The notes beneath the pieces were generated by a model. It worked only from the letters and a program-made list of their open reading frames with translations, had not been told where the DNA came from and ran no database searches. This document shows, one piece after another, positions 27,389 through 34,885 of a DNA stretch of 64,000 nt. A program made the translations under genes and the position numbers. Numbering within the stretch: the stretch's first letter is position 1; every line of letters starts with the position of its first letter. This DNA comes from Prochlorococcus sp. AG-402-N23 (GTDB lineage Bacteria; Cyanobacteriota; Cyanobacteriia; PCC-6307; Cyanobiaceae), in contig QCIX01000001.1 of the NCBI GenBank assembly GCA_003216355.1, positions 1 to 64,000 of the forward strand, read 5' to 3'.

Positions 27389-27691
27389 TTAATCAGATTT
27401 TTTATAGTATCTAATCCTTTGAGGAGCTCTTTTTAATCTTCTGACGCTTTGTTTTTCAAGTTCATCTCTAAATTTATCAGTATTTAAATTATTTTCTGAA
27501 ACAGGTGATTTACTTTCTTTTTCGAAATATTTTTTTATACCCTCTTGTATTAACACTTTTGCCATATTACTGACTGTCCTAGATTCATTATCGGCCAAAA
27601 TAGTTAATTGCTCACATATTAATTCTGGAAGAACTACCTGAATTCTGGGGGATTTAGGCTTCCCATTAGTTGAGTTTTGGCGGGTAGCCAT
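27389..27691 (-). CDS. Ribbon-helix-helix (CopG-like) small DNA-binding protein
   Basis: A 100-residue protein. The middle segment PRIQVVLPELICEQLTILA followed by SRTVSNMAKVLIQEGIKKYF has the strand-helix-helix pattern of RHH repressors: alternating residues in a beta-strand, then a helix with a Ser/Thr turn. The C-terminus is basic (RRLKRAPQRIRYY). Such proteins bind operators as dimers and often control their own gene. The 117 bp upstream contains two inverted repeats that could be its operator. The next gene diverges, so both may be controlled together. Confidence 0.75.
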   Translation of the reverse strand: MATRQNSTNGKPKSPRIQVVLPELICEQLTILADNESRTVSNMAKVLIQEGIKKYFEKESKSPVSENNLNTDKFRDELEKQSVRRLKRAPQRIRYYKKSD

Positions 27692-27705
27692 GAGTCAAAG
27701 TTGAT

Positions 27706-27758
27706 AACTGTTACTTATAAGTATACACAGTTAGTCAAGGATACTATCTTTGTGTATA
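27706..27758. promoter_or_regulatory. Candidate operator: nested inverted repeats upstream of the RHH gene
   Basis: A perfect 12-bp palindrome TACTTATAAGTA lies at 27712-27723, flanked by AACTG (27706-27710) and CAGTT (27728-27732). A second inverted pair, TATACACA (27722-27729) and TGTGTATA (27751-27758), is 21 bp apart. Both lie between the divergent RHH gene and the gene at 27809. Small RHH regulators usually bind symmetrical sites next to their own gene, so operator function is a reasonable inference but is not shown by sequence alone. Confidence 0.45.
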
Positions 27759-27808
27759 TTATTAGTAAGGAAATTTATGTCCGTATCAATTAATTGTTTT
27801 ATTGTCCC

Positions 27809-28147
27809 ATGAAAAATTCAAGAAAAATTGATTCTCCTAAAAGGTCGATAATTGATAAACCGAAAAAAAGATTAGTCAATTCTGATTCTCACGATCATGA
27901 AAATAGTGACGTTTTGGTATCAGCTGTAATTAGTCCATATTTGTTAACTCATCTTCATCATATTCTTCAGCAGTCTGAGTATTATGCCCAAAAAGATGGT
28001 AGAAAATCTCACGCAGCTAACTTTGCGAAACTAAGAAAAGTTTTATGTTTAGACGCAAGAAGTATGGCAGATGCCTCTGCAAAAGAGATAAAAGATGTGG
28101 ATAATGATTTATCTAATAATAAATATAATGAAAAAAATGTAGCTTGA
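27809..28147 (+). CDS. Conserved hypothetical protein, 112 aa
   Basis: I start this at the ATG at 27809 (MKNSRKIDSP); an in-frame TTG at 27794 would add five residues without support. The first 40 residues are basic and polar. The conserved-looking part is SAVISPYLLTHLHHILQQSEYYAQKDGRKSH, given here as SAVISPYLLTHLHHILQQ then SEYYAQKDGRKSH, followed by KLRKVLCLDARSMADASA. It is soluble and helical with no recognised domain. It has the same orientation as, and lies 34 bp before, the Nif11-like gene, and is divergent from the RHH gene. Confidence 0.7.
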   Translation: MKNSRKIDSPKRSIIDKPKKRLVNSDSHDHENSDVLVSAVISPYLLTHLHHILQQSEYYAQKDGRKSHAANFAKLRKVLCLDARSMADASAKEIKDVDNDLSNNKYNEKNVA

Positions 28148-28181
28148 AGTAATAATCTATTAATAAATAGATTTTAAAACC

Positions 28182-28412
28182 ATGTCCAGTAATGCTGAAA
28201 AGCTCTATAAGTTAATAGCCAACGATTCCAAAAAGAAACAAAGTCTGTTTATGACAGCATTAACTAATCCCAAAAAAGCCTTAGATAAAATATGCGATAT
28301 TGGCAACGAGTTAAATATTTCTGTGACTAAAGAAGAGGTTATTGAATATTTAAGTACTATTGATGATGAGGCAACTAAAATGTGGTTAATCAAGGCTCGA
28401 GGAGGTCTTTAG
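28182..28412 (+). CDS. Small Nif11-like protein, 76 aa
   Basis: The N-terminal 55 residues (EKLYKLIANDSKKKQSLF; NPKKALDKICDIGNEL; VTKEEVIEYLS) follow the two-helix spacing of the Nif11 family, which occurs both as nitrogen-fixation-linked small proteins and as leader regions of peptide natural products. The protein ends IKARGGL, with a Gly-Gly two residues before the C-terminus like a leader cleavage site but with no core peptide. Nothing nearby resembles a lanthipeptide synthetase or peptidase transporter. A conserved stand-alone protein is the simpler reading. Its 3' end overlaps the next small minus-strand gene by 23 bp. Confidence 0.65.
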   Translation: MSSNAEKLYKLIANDSKKKQSLFMTALTNPKKALDKICDIGNELNISVTKEEVIEYLSTIDDEATKMWLIKARGGL

Positions 28413-28566
28413 GAAAAGGTTTCGAATAATTATTATTTGGATTAGGAATAGGTTTTATTCTTTTGTTGTAGCCACCTCCACCAGCCAAAGTCCAAAAAAA
28501 CCAATAACTCGGAATTGCAAGAGCTGCAGCTATGAAAATCACTACAATTTGTTCTATTCTTTTCAT
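28390..28566 (-). CDS. Small single-span membrane protein, 58 aa
   Basis: An ATG at 28566 opens a 58-codon frame ending in TGA at 28390. The product has one membrane span (about residues 6-29: IVVIFIAAALAIPSYWFF), a glycine run GGGG, and a proline/asparagine-rich tail KPIPNPNNNYSKPFPKDLL. This single-span-plus-polar-tail form is common among small thylakoid proteins, but I cannot name the family. It fills an otherwise empty 220-bp gap and overlaps the Nif11-like gene by 23 bp at the 3' end. Confidence 0.6.
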   Translation of the reverse strand: MKRIEQIVVIFIAAALAIPSYWFFWTLAGGGGYNKRIKPIPNPNNNYSKPFPKDLLEP

Positions 28567-28638
28567 GATTTAATTTTATTCCACAAAATATTTTTTAGTA
28601 AATAAGCCACAGATTTTGTAAATTCTATTTTTAAAACA

Positions 28639-30264
28639 GTGATTAGATTCGATGGTGTAAGCAAAATTTATTCTACAGATGTTGTTTTAAAGAATATTAG
28701 TTGGGAGATTAAAAAAGGAGAAAAAGTTGGCTTAGTTGGTTCTAATGGTGCAGGTAAATCAACCCAATTTAAGATTTTAATTGGAGAGGAAGAGCAAACA
28801 AGTGGAACGATCATTAAAGAGGGAAATCCTAAAATTGCCCATTTAAAGCAAGAGTTTGATTGTAATTTGAATTTTTCAGTAAGACAGGAATTAGAAAGTT
28901 CTTTTAAAGATATACAAATTGTTGCCATTAAACTTTTAGAAATTGAGAATAAAATGAAATCGTTGGATATAAAAAAAAATTCCGATGAACTTGAAATATT
29001 TGTAAATCAACTCGCAAAATATCAAGCAAAATTTGAAGCTTTAGGTGGTTATAAAATGCAATCTGATGTAGAAAAAATATTACCAAAATTAGGCTTTTCT
29101 ATAGAAGATGCTGATAAATTAGTTGGCAATTTCTCAGGTGGTTGGCAGATGAAAGTTGCACTTGGAAAAATAATCTTACAAAAACCTGATTTACTTTTAC
29201 TGGATGAACCAACCAATCATTTAGATTTAGAAACTATTTTTTGGTTGGAAGAATATCTATCATCGCTTAAAATTGCAGTTATAATGATTAGCCATGATAG
29301 ATATTTCTTAGATAAATTATGTAAAAAAATAATTTTTGTAGATAGAGGAACATCTGAAACATATAATGGGAACTATTCTTTTTTTGTCGAACAGAAATCT
29401 TTGAATGAAGAATCACAAAATAAGGCATATCAATTACAACAAAAAGAAATTGAGTTACAGAAGAGGTATATAGATAGATTTAGAGCTAGTGCAACTAGAA
29501 GTTCTCAAGCAAAGAGTAGAGAAAAACAATTAAAAAAGATTTCTAAAATTGAGGCTCCCATAGCAAAATCAAAAAGTCCTGTTTTTAATTTTCCAGAGTG
29601 CCCTCGCTCAGGAAAATTAGTTCTAAATATCAAAAATTTGTCCCATAGTTTCGAGGATAAAATTCTTTTTTTAGATATTAATTTAAAGATTTCTTCTGGG
29701 GAGAAAATAGCAATATTGGGACCTAATGGCTGCGGCAAATCTACATTGCTTAAAATTATTATGAAAAAAATATCTCCTGAAATTGGAGAAATTAATCTTG
29801 GTAAACATAATATAATTACTAGCTATTATGAACAGAATCAGGCTGAAGCACTTTCACTTGACGAAAGGGTTATTGATTTAATATGTAATAAGTCTCCAGA
29901 ATGGTCCCAAAAAAAAGTTAGAACATTTTTAGGGGGTTTTGGCTTTCAAAATGAAACTGTTTTTAAATACATTAAACAACTCAGTGGGGGAGAAAAGGCA
30001 AGATTAGCATTGGCGCTCATGATTATTTATCCTAGTAATTTCCTTCTTTTGGACGAACCAACTAATCATTTGGATCTGCAATCTAAGGAAAACTTAGAAT
30101 TAGCAATTAAAAATTATAAAGGTTCATTATTAATCATTTCTCATGATCGGTATTTTATTTCAAAGGTTGCAAATAGAATTATCGAAATTAAAGATTCAAA
30201 GTTATTTTCATATGATGGTAATTACGAATATTTTTTAGAAAAAACTCAAAGTCAAAAAATTTGA
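28639..30264 (+). CDS. ABC-F family ATPase (translation factor, Uup/EttA-like)
   Basis: A 541-residue soluble protein with two ABC domains and no membrane segments. Domain 1 has GSNGAGKSTQFK near residue 34, signature FSGGWQMKVALGK, and LLLDEPTNHLDL. Domain 2 has [12 protein letters not shown] near 360, LSGGEKARLAL, and LLLDEPTNHLDL again. The linker between them (about residues 240-310) is Lys/Gln-rich and helical (KEIELQKRYIDRFRA), as expected for the ribosome-contacting P-site tRNA-interaction motif. ABC-F proteins act on stalled or initiating ribosomes. The start is GTG. Confidence 0.92.
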   Translation: MIRFDGVSKIYSTDVVLKNISWEIKKGEKVGLVGSNGAGKSTQFKILIGEEEQTSGTIIKEGNPKIAHLKQEFDCNLNFSVRQELESSFKDIQIVAIKLLEIENKMKSLDIKKNSDELEIFVNQLAKYQAKFEALGGYKMQSDVEKILPKLGFSIEDADKLVGNFSGGWQMKVALGKIILQKPDLLLLDEPTNHLDLETIFWLEEYLSSLKIAVIMISHDRYFLDKLCKKIIFVDRGTSETYNGNYSFFVEQKSLNEESQNKAYQLQQKEIELQKRYIDRFRASATRSSQAKSREKQLKKISKIEAPIAKSKSPVFNFPECPRSGKLVLNIKNLSHSFEDKILFLDINLKISSGEKIAILGPNGCGKSTLLKIIMKKISPEIGEINLGKHNIITSYYEQNQAEALSLDERVIDLICNKSPEWSQKKVRTFLGGFGFQNETVFKYIKQLSGGEKARLALALMIIYPSNFLLLDEPTNHLDLQSKENLELAIKNYKGSLLIISHDRYFISKVANRIIEIKDSKLFSYDGNYEYFLEKTQSQKI

Positions 30265-30375
30265 TTACTTTTAATAAAATTTACAATTGGCTAAGTAAGA
30301 TCACTCATTTATCTTTACATAGTTTACCGTCCTTGATTAATCTTAAAAATATAAAAATAGGTTTTAATAATTCAA

Positions 30376-30519
30376 ATGAAAAATTACGATTTCCAAGAAA
30401 AACATTTTCAAATTTCTGATCCTATTGAAAGTTATTTTGAATGCATTACTTCCTGCGATATAAGGGATGGTAGATGTATTTCTAGATGTGTGGAAATACT
30501 TAAAAGGAATGACAATTAA
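30376..30519 (+). CDS. 47-aa protein with twin CX3C motif
   Basis: An ATG at 30376 opens a 47-codon frame. The product contains Cys23, Cys27, Cys34 and Cys38, that is two CX3C motifs six residues apart (CITSC and CISRC), within a predicted helix-turn-helix hairpin; the rest is polar and there is no signal peptide. Twin CX3C hairpins are known from mitochondrial small-Tim and COX17-like proteins and could here carry two disulfides or bind a metal ion. It fills most of the gap between the ABC-F gene and the convergent HtrA protease. Conservation would settle whether it is real. Confidence 0.6.
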   Translation: MKNYDFQEKHFQISDPIESYFECITSCDIRDGRCISRCVEILKRNDN

Positions 30520-30524
30520 ATTCT

Positions 30525-31646
30525 TTAGTTATTTTGTAGATTAGTAATATCAGTTGGTATTACTTTTAATTTAATAAATTTATTATTACGCTTCAATAAT
30601 ATATTTACTTGTTTTTTGATACCATTTTTACTAATTTGTTCTATTACGTCTGATGCGGTTCTAATATCTTTATTGTCTATTTTAATTAAAATATCATCTA
30701 TCTTGATTCCACTTTTTTCAGCTGGACTGTTCGGCACTACATATCCAACTTTTACGACATTATTTTTTCTCTCAGAAATACTTTCTTCTATTAGGCTAAT
30801 TCCAATCATAGGATGTATTACTTTCCCATTGTTTAAAAGTTGATAGGCAATTTCCTTAGCTTTATTAATTGGGATTGCGAAACTCAAACCCGCTCCTGGA
30901 CCTGATCTTATCAACGTATTAATTCCAATTACTTCTCCATCGCTATTCAAAAGTGGACCTCCAGAATTTCCAGGATTAATAGCAGCGTCTGTTTGTATAA
31001 GTTCAAGTTTTTTATCATATATTCCTAATTGAGTTACGTTTCTATTTAGATTACTAATAATACCAAGGGTAACTGTGTTTTCCAGTCCGAATGGATTTCC
31101 AACTGCTATAGCCCAATCACCAACTTTAATCTTTGCAGAATCGCCCAATTTTGCTTTTGGCCAAGGCCCTTTTCCTTCAACCTTTAGCACAGCTAAATCA
31201 GTAAAAGAGTCTTGACCTATCAGTTTAGCATTTAATTTTTTGCCATTGGTTAAACCAACAATTACCTTATCTGATCCATTCACTACATGAGCATTGGTCA
31301 TTACAAGTCCATCCGCAAATATAAATCCACTGCCTTGGTTTTGCTCTATCCTTGGTCGATTTTCGTTAGGCAAATCTAATCCAAAAAATCTTTCAAAATA
31401 TGGGTCTAGAAATAGTTGAGAATTTCTTGGAAAATTTCTTTTTTTAACATATTTTTGAGTATCAATTGTCACCACAGCTGCACCGGTTCTTTCTACAGCT
31501 TTAGTTATGAAAGATTTGTTTGAAAATAAACTAACTTCATTAATTTTTGGTTTGCTTAATTGTTGGGATATTACTTTTGCAGGATATGTAATGCCAACTG
31601 GAATTAATGAGACGATTAGTAATAGATTTTGGATGTATCTTTTCAA
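30525..31646 (-). CDS. Periplasmic/thylakoid serine protease, HtrA/Deg family
   Basis: A 373-residue trypsin-like protease with a C-terminal PDZ domain. A hydrophobic N-terminal segment (NLLLIVSLIPVGITY) is a signal peptide or anchor. The triad residues are His near 117 in TNAHVV, Asp near 148 in FTDLAVLK, and Ser near 225 in GNSGGPLLN. The single PDZ begins around HPMIGISLIEE and contains GYVVPNSPAEKSGIK. Deg proteases degrade damaged periplasmic and photosystem proteins in cyanobacteria. The 5-bp gap to the convergent twin-CX3C gene leaves no room for a terminator. Confidence 0.94.
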   Translation of the reverse strand: MKRYIQNLLLIVSLIPVGITYPAKVISQQLSKPKINEVSLFSNKSFITKAVERTGAAVVTIDTQKYVKKRNFPRNSQLFLDPYFERFFGLDLPNENRPRIEQNQGSGFIFADGLVMTNAHVVNGSDKVIVGLTNGKKLNAKLIGQDSFTDLAVLKVEGKGPWPKAKLGDSAKIKVGDWAIAVGNPFGLENTVTLGIISNLNRNVTQLGIYDKKLELIQTDAAINPGNSGGPLLNSDGEVIGINTLIRSGPGAGLSFAIPINKAKEIAYQLLNNGKVIHPMIGISLIEESISERKNNVVKVGYVVPNSPAEKSGIKIDDILIKIDNKDIRTASDVIEQISKNGIKKQVNILLKRNNKFIKLKVIPTDITNLQNN

Positions 31647-31819
31647 TTTTGATTTTCTTATGTTTTTCGAGAGATTAAATCCACCTTACATGTGTAATTT
31701 AAATATAACTAGTAATTTAATTAATTGAATCTAGAGAATAATTTAGTGACTTAAAATAGCTAAATTTCTTTTTTTCGGGCTATGATATTAAACATATAAC
31801 CAACTAATTTATAAATTCA

Positions 31820-32083
31820 ATGACTATTCTATTTCCAATTATATATTCTGCGGCCTTAACTTATTTAATTTGGAAAGCTTTCAAAGTAATGTCTAATGGC
31901 TGGGGTATATCAGATAATAAAAATAAACGTTTAAGTACTTCCAGTTTTAAACAAAAAAAGTACACAATACATCCAGAACTTTTAGATAAATCAGGTAACC
32001 TAACAGAAGAGGAGCTGTTAACAGTAAGGTTTTCGAACGATAATGACTCTACATTAGAAGAAAAAGGTTCAACAACTGATTAA
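31820..32083 (+). CDS. DUF2973 family protein
   Basis: An 87-residue protein with one N-terminal membrane span (about residues 3-25) and a cytoplasmic tail that includes YTIHPELLDKSGNLTEEELL. The HPELLD-x-x-GN-x-T segment is the hallmark of cyanobacterial DUF2973. Its function is unknown. It is the first gene of a rightward group with the 127-aa protein (24 bp later) and the short Hli. The 173 bp between it and the divergent HtrA gene contain AT-rich sequence suitable for promoters but no motif I can name. Confidence 0.8.
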   Translation: MTILFPIIYSAALTYLIWKAFKVMSNGWGISDNKNKRLSTSSFKQKKYTIHPELLDKSGNLTEEELLTVRFSNDNDSTLEEKGSTTD

Positions 32084-32107
32084 TCAAAATATATCTAAGG
32101 AAAAAAA

Positions 32108-32491
32108 TTGGAATTAAGAACAAAAATTGTTTCAGCGGTAATAAGATCTCTCAAATTGCCACCAAGGTTTCGTTTGAAAATGGTTAAAGAAGATCCAGTG
32201 AGACTTGAACTAAGCCTTACTCCCTCTTACGGTAAAAATCCAGTTATTGTTGGTATAGTTGAATCTTTAGACTTAGTCGCGCGAAGAGATAGAGAAGGTA
32301 GGCTCCCCAGAGATCTTCAAGGAACTTGGGACTGGACTGTAAGACATGGAAAAGTTAGTACCGGAGGGTGGAATCCTATGTTAAAAGAAGCATTGCAAAC
32401 AATGTTTGATACAGGATTGCCAGCCATCGTATATGAGGAATTAACTGGAGATGAGTATCGACCTGTTGATGGTGTAAGACATGTTAAATAA
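32108..32491 (+). CDS. Conserved hypothetical soluble protein, 127 aa
   Basis: A 127-residue protein I do not recognise. It has many basic residues, no membrane segment, and a composition richer in Gly, Arg and Trp than its neighbours (LPRDLQGTWDWTVRHGK; STGGWNPMLKEALQTMF), which suggests strong conservation. The start appears to be TTG at 32108, preceded by AAGGAAAAAAA as a Shine-Dalgarno (AAGGA about 8 nt away); the first in-frame ATG is near codon 25. It lies between a DUF2973 gene and an hli gene, so a thylakoid link is possible but unproven. Confidence 0.75.
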   Translation: MELRTKIVSAVIRSLKLPPRFRLKMVKEDPVRLELSLTPSYGKNPVIVGIVESLDLVARRDREGRLPRDLQGTWDWTVRHGKVSTGGWNPMLKEALQTMFDTGLPAIVYEELTGDEYRPVDGVRHVK

Positions 32492-32560
32492 ATAATTTAT
32501 TATTTTTCATAAAATCTTCCTTAAAACGTTAAAATAATCTGATATATAACTTAGTTAATT

Positions 32561-32707
32561 ATGAATAAAGACAATCAACCAAGATTTGGCTTTGTAAATT
32601 TTGCAGAAACTTGGAATGGCCGTATGGCAATGATGGGTATTTTGATTGGACTTGGTACTGAATTAATTACTGGACAAAGTATTCTTAGACAAATTGGAAT
32701 TGGTTAG
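32561..32707 (+). CDS. hli: Short high-light-inducible protein (Hli), 48 aa
   Basis: An ATG at 32561 opens a 48-codon frame encoding a single chlorophyll-binding helix: FAETWNGRMAMMGILIGLG, with the E-x2-N-G-R-x-A-M signature of Hli/Scp proteins, then a short ELITGQSILRQIG tail. Such one-helix proteins pair up to bind chlorophyll and carotenoid and protect photosystem assembly under light stress. The 69 bp upstream contains AT-rich sequence only; I saw no clear pair of RpaB-type HLR1 repeats. It is convergent with the zinc-ribbon membrane protein (4-bp gap). Confidence 0.93.
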   Translation: MNKDNQPRFGFVNFAETWNGRMAMMGILIGLGTELITGQSILRQIGIG

Positions 32708-32711
32708 TATT

Positions 32712-33053
32712 TTACTTAATTTCTTCTGCTTTCACATCAATAGTACTTTCACTAGGCTTTTTATCTAATTGATTTTTCTTATTTATATTCTCTAAATCTG
32801 CACCGCAATTCATGCAGGTTTCACTTAAACCTAATGATATTGACCCACAATTACTGCATGTATTAATTGTAGATTTGTAAGAGTTAAAACCAATAAACAC
32901 TAAAACTAATAATAGAAGAGGAATTAAAAATAAAAGAAGTATAATATTTCCAACAAAGCTAATGAAAAAGTTAAATCCAAAAATTGGAATAACGATAAGT
33001 ATGATTAATGAGTAAGTAAGAAGATTTTTATTAGATTTAAGAAAATAATTCAC
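32712..33053 (-). CDS. Membrane protein with zinc-ribbon tail
   Basis: A 113-residue protein with two close hydrophobic stretches (about residues 10-32 and 34-57), followed by a short ribbon CSNCGSISLGLSETCMNC: two CX2C pairs 11 residues apart, suited to one zinc or iron atom. The C-terminus is Lys/Glu-rich. I do not recognise the family; small membrane-anchored zinc ribbons are common in bacteria and usually uncharacterised. It lies 11 bp downstream of the YihY gene on the same strand. Confidence 0.75.
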   Translation of the reverse strand: MNYFLKSNKNLLTYSLIILIVIPIFGFNFFISFVGNIILLLFLIPLLLLVLVFIGFNSYKSTINTCSNCGSISLGLSETCMNCGADLENINKKNQLDKKPSESTIDVKAEEIK

Positions 33054-33064
33054 CTTAATTATCC

Positions 33065-33994
33065 TTATCTATGATTTCTTTTTTTATTTACTAAAGTCAT
33101 ACTAGCAATTACTACGCTCCAACATTGTCCAAAATATAAAATTACTCCTAATAGCCATACCCACAAAGTAAGTACTAGAAAACCTCCAATAAAACCGTAT
33201 GCTTGAAATCTTACTCCAAGTGAGAGAATACTTTTACTTACTGCTAGGTTCAAAGTGGTTAGGCCAATTCCAATAAGAAAAGATCCAGGTAACAGTGGTT
33301 TTAATGGAACTTTTCTACTGGGTAAAAGTGCCTGTAATAAAAGAGCCATTAAAGAAAAGCCAATTAGTGGTATTGCAAACTGACCAACTTGTAATAACGG
33401 CAACTTTAATAATAAATCAGAAATAAGATTATTAGATTTTGAAATATTTTCTAAAACGTTACTTGGGATCATCCTAAGATTTGCACTAATTTGATCTAGT
33501 ACCATTAAAAAACCAATAAAGAATACTATTAAAAAGGCTTCAACTCTATTTCGAAGAAACTTCGAAGCTTGCACTCTCCAAGCAGCATTAACTTTTTTAG
33601 AAGGAATTTCGTCTTCCCAAAGTCTATCCGAACCTCTTTGAAGAGATAGATATGCATTTCCTGCTGTAAAAAGCAAAAACATAGCCCCAAGAATTCCTGC
33701 TCCAAAACCTTGATCTATCAAATTAAATAATGTTGTCTCTACTAACTCAACTACTGAAGGAGGTAAGAGCTGAGCAGCAATGGCAATTATTTGTTGATCT
33801 AATCCTTCTTGTTTTCCTAGAAACCATGAAGCTATTGAAAGAGAAATTAGAAGTATGGGAAAAAATGATTGAAGTGTGTAGTATGCAAATGCAGCGCTTA
33901 AATCAACACAATCAGATTTGCTCCATCGCTCACAAGCTCCCCATAAACTTTTCAGTATCCATGTTGAACTTCTCTGCATATTAATTTTCTTCAA
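33065..33994 (-). CDS. YihY/BrkB family integral membrane protein
   Basis: A 309-residue protein with about six membrane spans. Family features are the N-terminal WSKSDCVDLSAAFAYYTLQS, the PILLISLSIASWF segment, and a central GNAYLSLQRGSDRLW followed by a C-terminal FGQCW. YihY proteins were once misannotated as RNase BN; their actual role is unknown, with transport or envelope functions suggested. It lies 75 bp downstream of the suhB gene on the same strand. Confidence 0.88.
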   Translation of the reverse strand: MKKINMQRSSTWILKSLWGACERWSKSDCVDLSAAFAYYTLQSFFPILLISLSIASWFLGKQEGLDQQIIAIAAQLLPPSVVELVETTLFNLIDQGFGAGILGAMFLLFTAGNAYLSLQRGSDRLWEDEIPSKKVNAAWRVQASKFLRNRVEAFLIVFFIGFLMVLDQISANLRMIPSNVLENISKSNNLISDLLLKLPLLQVGQFAIPLIGFSLMALLLQALLPSRKVPLKPLLPGSFLIGIGLTTLNLAVSKSILSLGVRFQAYGFIGGFLVLTLWVWLLGVILYFGQCWSVVIASMTLVNKKRNHR

Positions 33995-34069
33995 ATATTT
34001 ATTTAATTACTTAATTTTTATTGTATCTGATTAAGAAATTTTTCAAGCAATTTTTTATTTATGATGCAA

Positions 34070-34885
34070 CTATTTTGCTAATAATAAATTGCCCCATGGC
34101 TTTAAAATTTCAAATTTTTCAATAGATCTACAAGCAATTAATGGAAAATTAACATCGCTCAAGTCTTCTCCTGAAACTAAATTTAAAGGATCTGTTTCTA
34201 ACCACTCTATAGAACAATTGAGTTCTTCCAATAGCAGCCAGGCTGCTGCAATATCCCATATCTTAGGGGTTGATTCTATTGCTCCGAAAGTTTGTCCCAT
34301 CGCTACACTCGTAAGATTTAAACTCGATACACCTAAGAGTCTGATTTTGCCAGGAAATACTGAGTTTGGTTTTTTTTGTAAAATTTTTATTGATCTACTA
34401 CATAAAGAAATGCATTCACTTTGACGATTATTTTGGCTAGGATCAATTTGCTTGTTATTTAACCAAACCCCTTTACCTTTAATGGATACAAACTTTTTTT
34501 TCAATGTAGGAATTATTAAAAAAGAAGATTGTGGTTTACCATCAACGAATCTTGCTACAGATATAGACCAGTAAGGAATACCGGCAGCAAAATTTGTTGT
34601 CCCATCGAGTGGATCGACGACCCAGTAAGCTTTTGAATTTGGAATTAACTTTTGCCCTTCTTCACTAAGGACGCCTTCACCTGGAGCTATTGAAGCTAAG
34701 CCATCTACGATTGTTTTGTCACTCCATAAATCACAGCTTGTTAATAATGATCCATCTGCTTTATTGCTGGCACTAATATTTCCAAAATCTTTTGTTTGAC
34801 GTTGACTAACCAATTCAAATAAAGAATCTAATTCACGGAGTTGCTTATTAGTTAAATTTGGTGGATTCATCTTTATAAATTGCAA
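34070..34885 (-). CDS. suhB: Inositol monophosphatase family phosphatase
   Basis: A 271-residue Mg-dependent phosphatase. The metal-site motifs are present: GEGVLSEEG (family G-E-x4-S-E-E), WVVDPLDGTTNFAAG (DPLDGT), and KIWDIAAAWLLLEE (WDxAA). Cyanobacterial members act on inositol-phosphate, histidinol-phosphate or fructose-1,6-bisphosphate-like substrates, so the symbol is provisional. Its ATG lies inside the 3' end of the TolC-like gene (13-bp overlap), and both run leftward, so they are probably translated from one message. Confidence 0.88.
   Translation of the reverse strand: MQFIKMNPPNLTNKQLRELDSLFELVSQRQTKDFGNISASNKADGSLLTSCDLWSDKTIVDGLASIAPGEGVLSEEGQKLIPNSKAYWVVDPLDGTTNFAAGIPYWSISVARFVDGKPQSSFLIIPTLKKKFVSIKGKGVWLNNKQIDPSQNNRQSECISLCSRSIKILQKKPNSVFPGKIRLLGVSSLNLTSVAMGQTFGAIESTPKIWDIAAAWLLLEELNCSIEWLETDPLNLVSGEDLSDVNFPLIACRSIEKFEILKPWGNLLLAK

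Noticed and set aside
32492-32560. RpaB-type HLR1 promoter elements before the short hli gene
   Set aside because: I looked for paired GTTACA-like repeats and did not find a convincing match.
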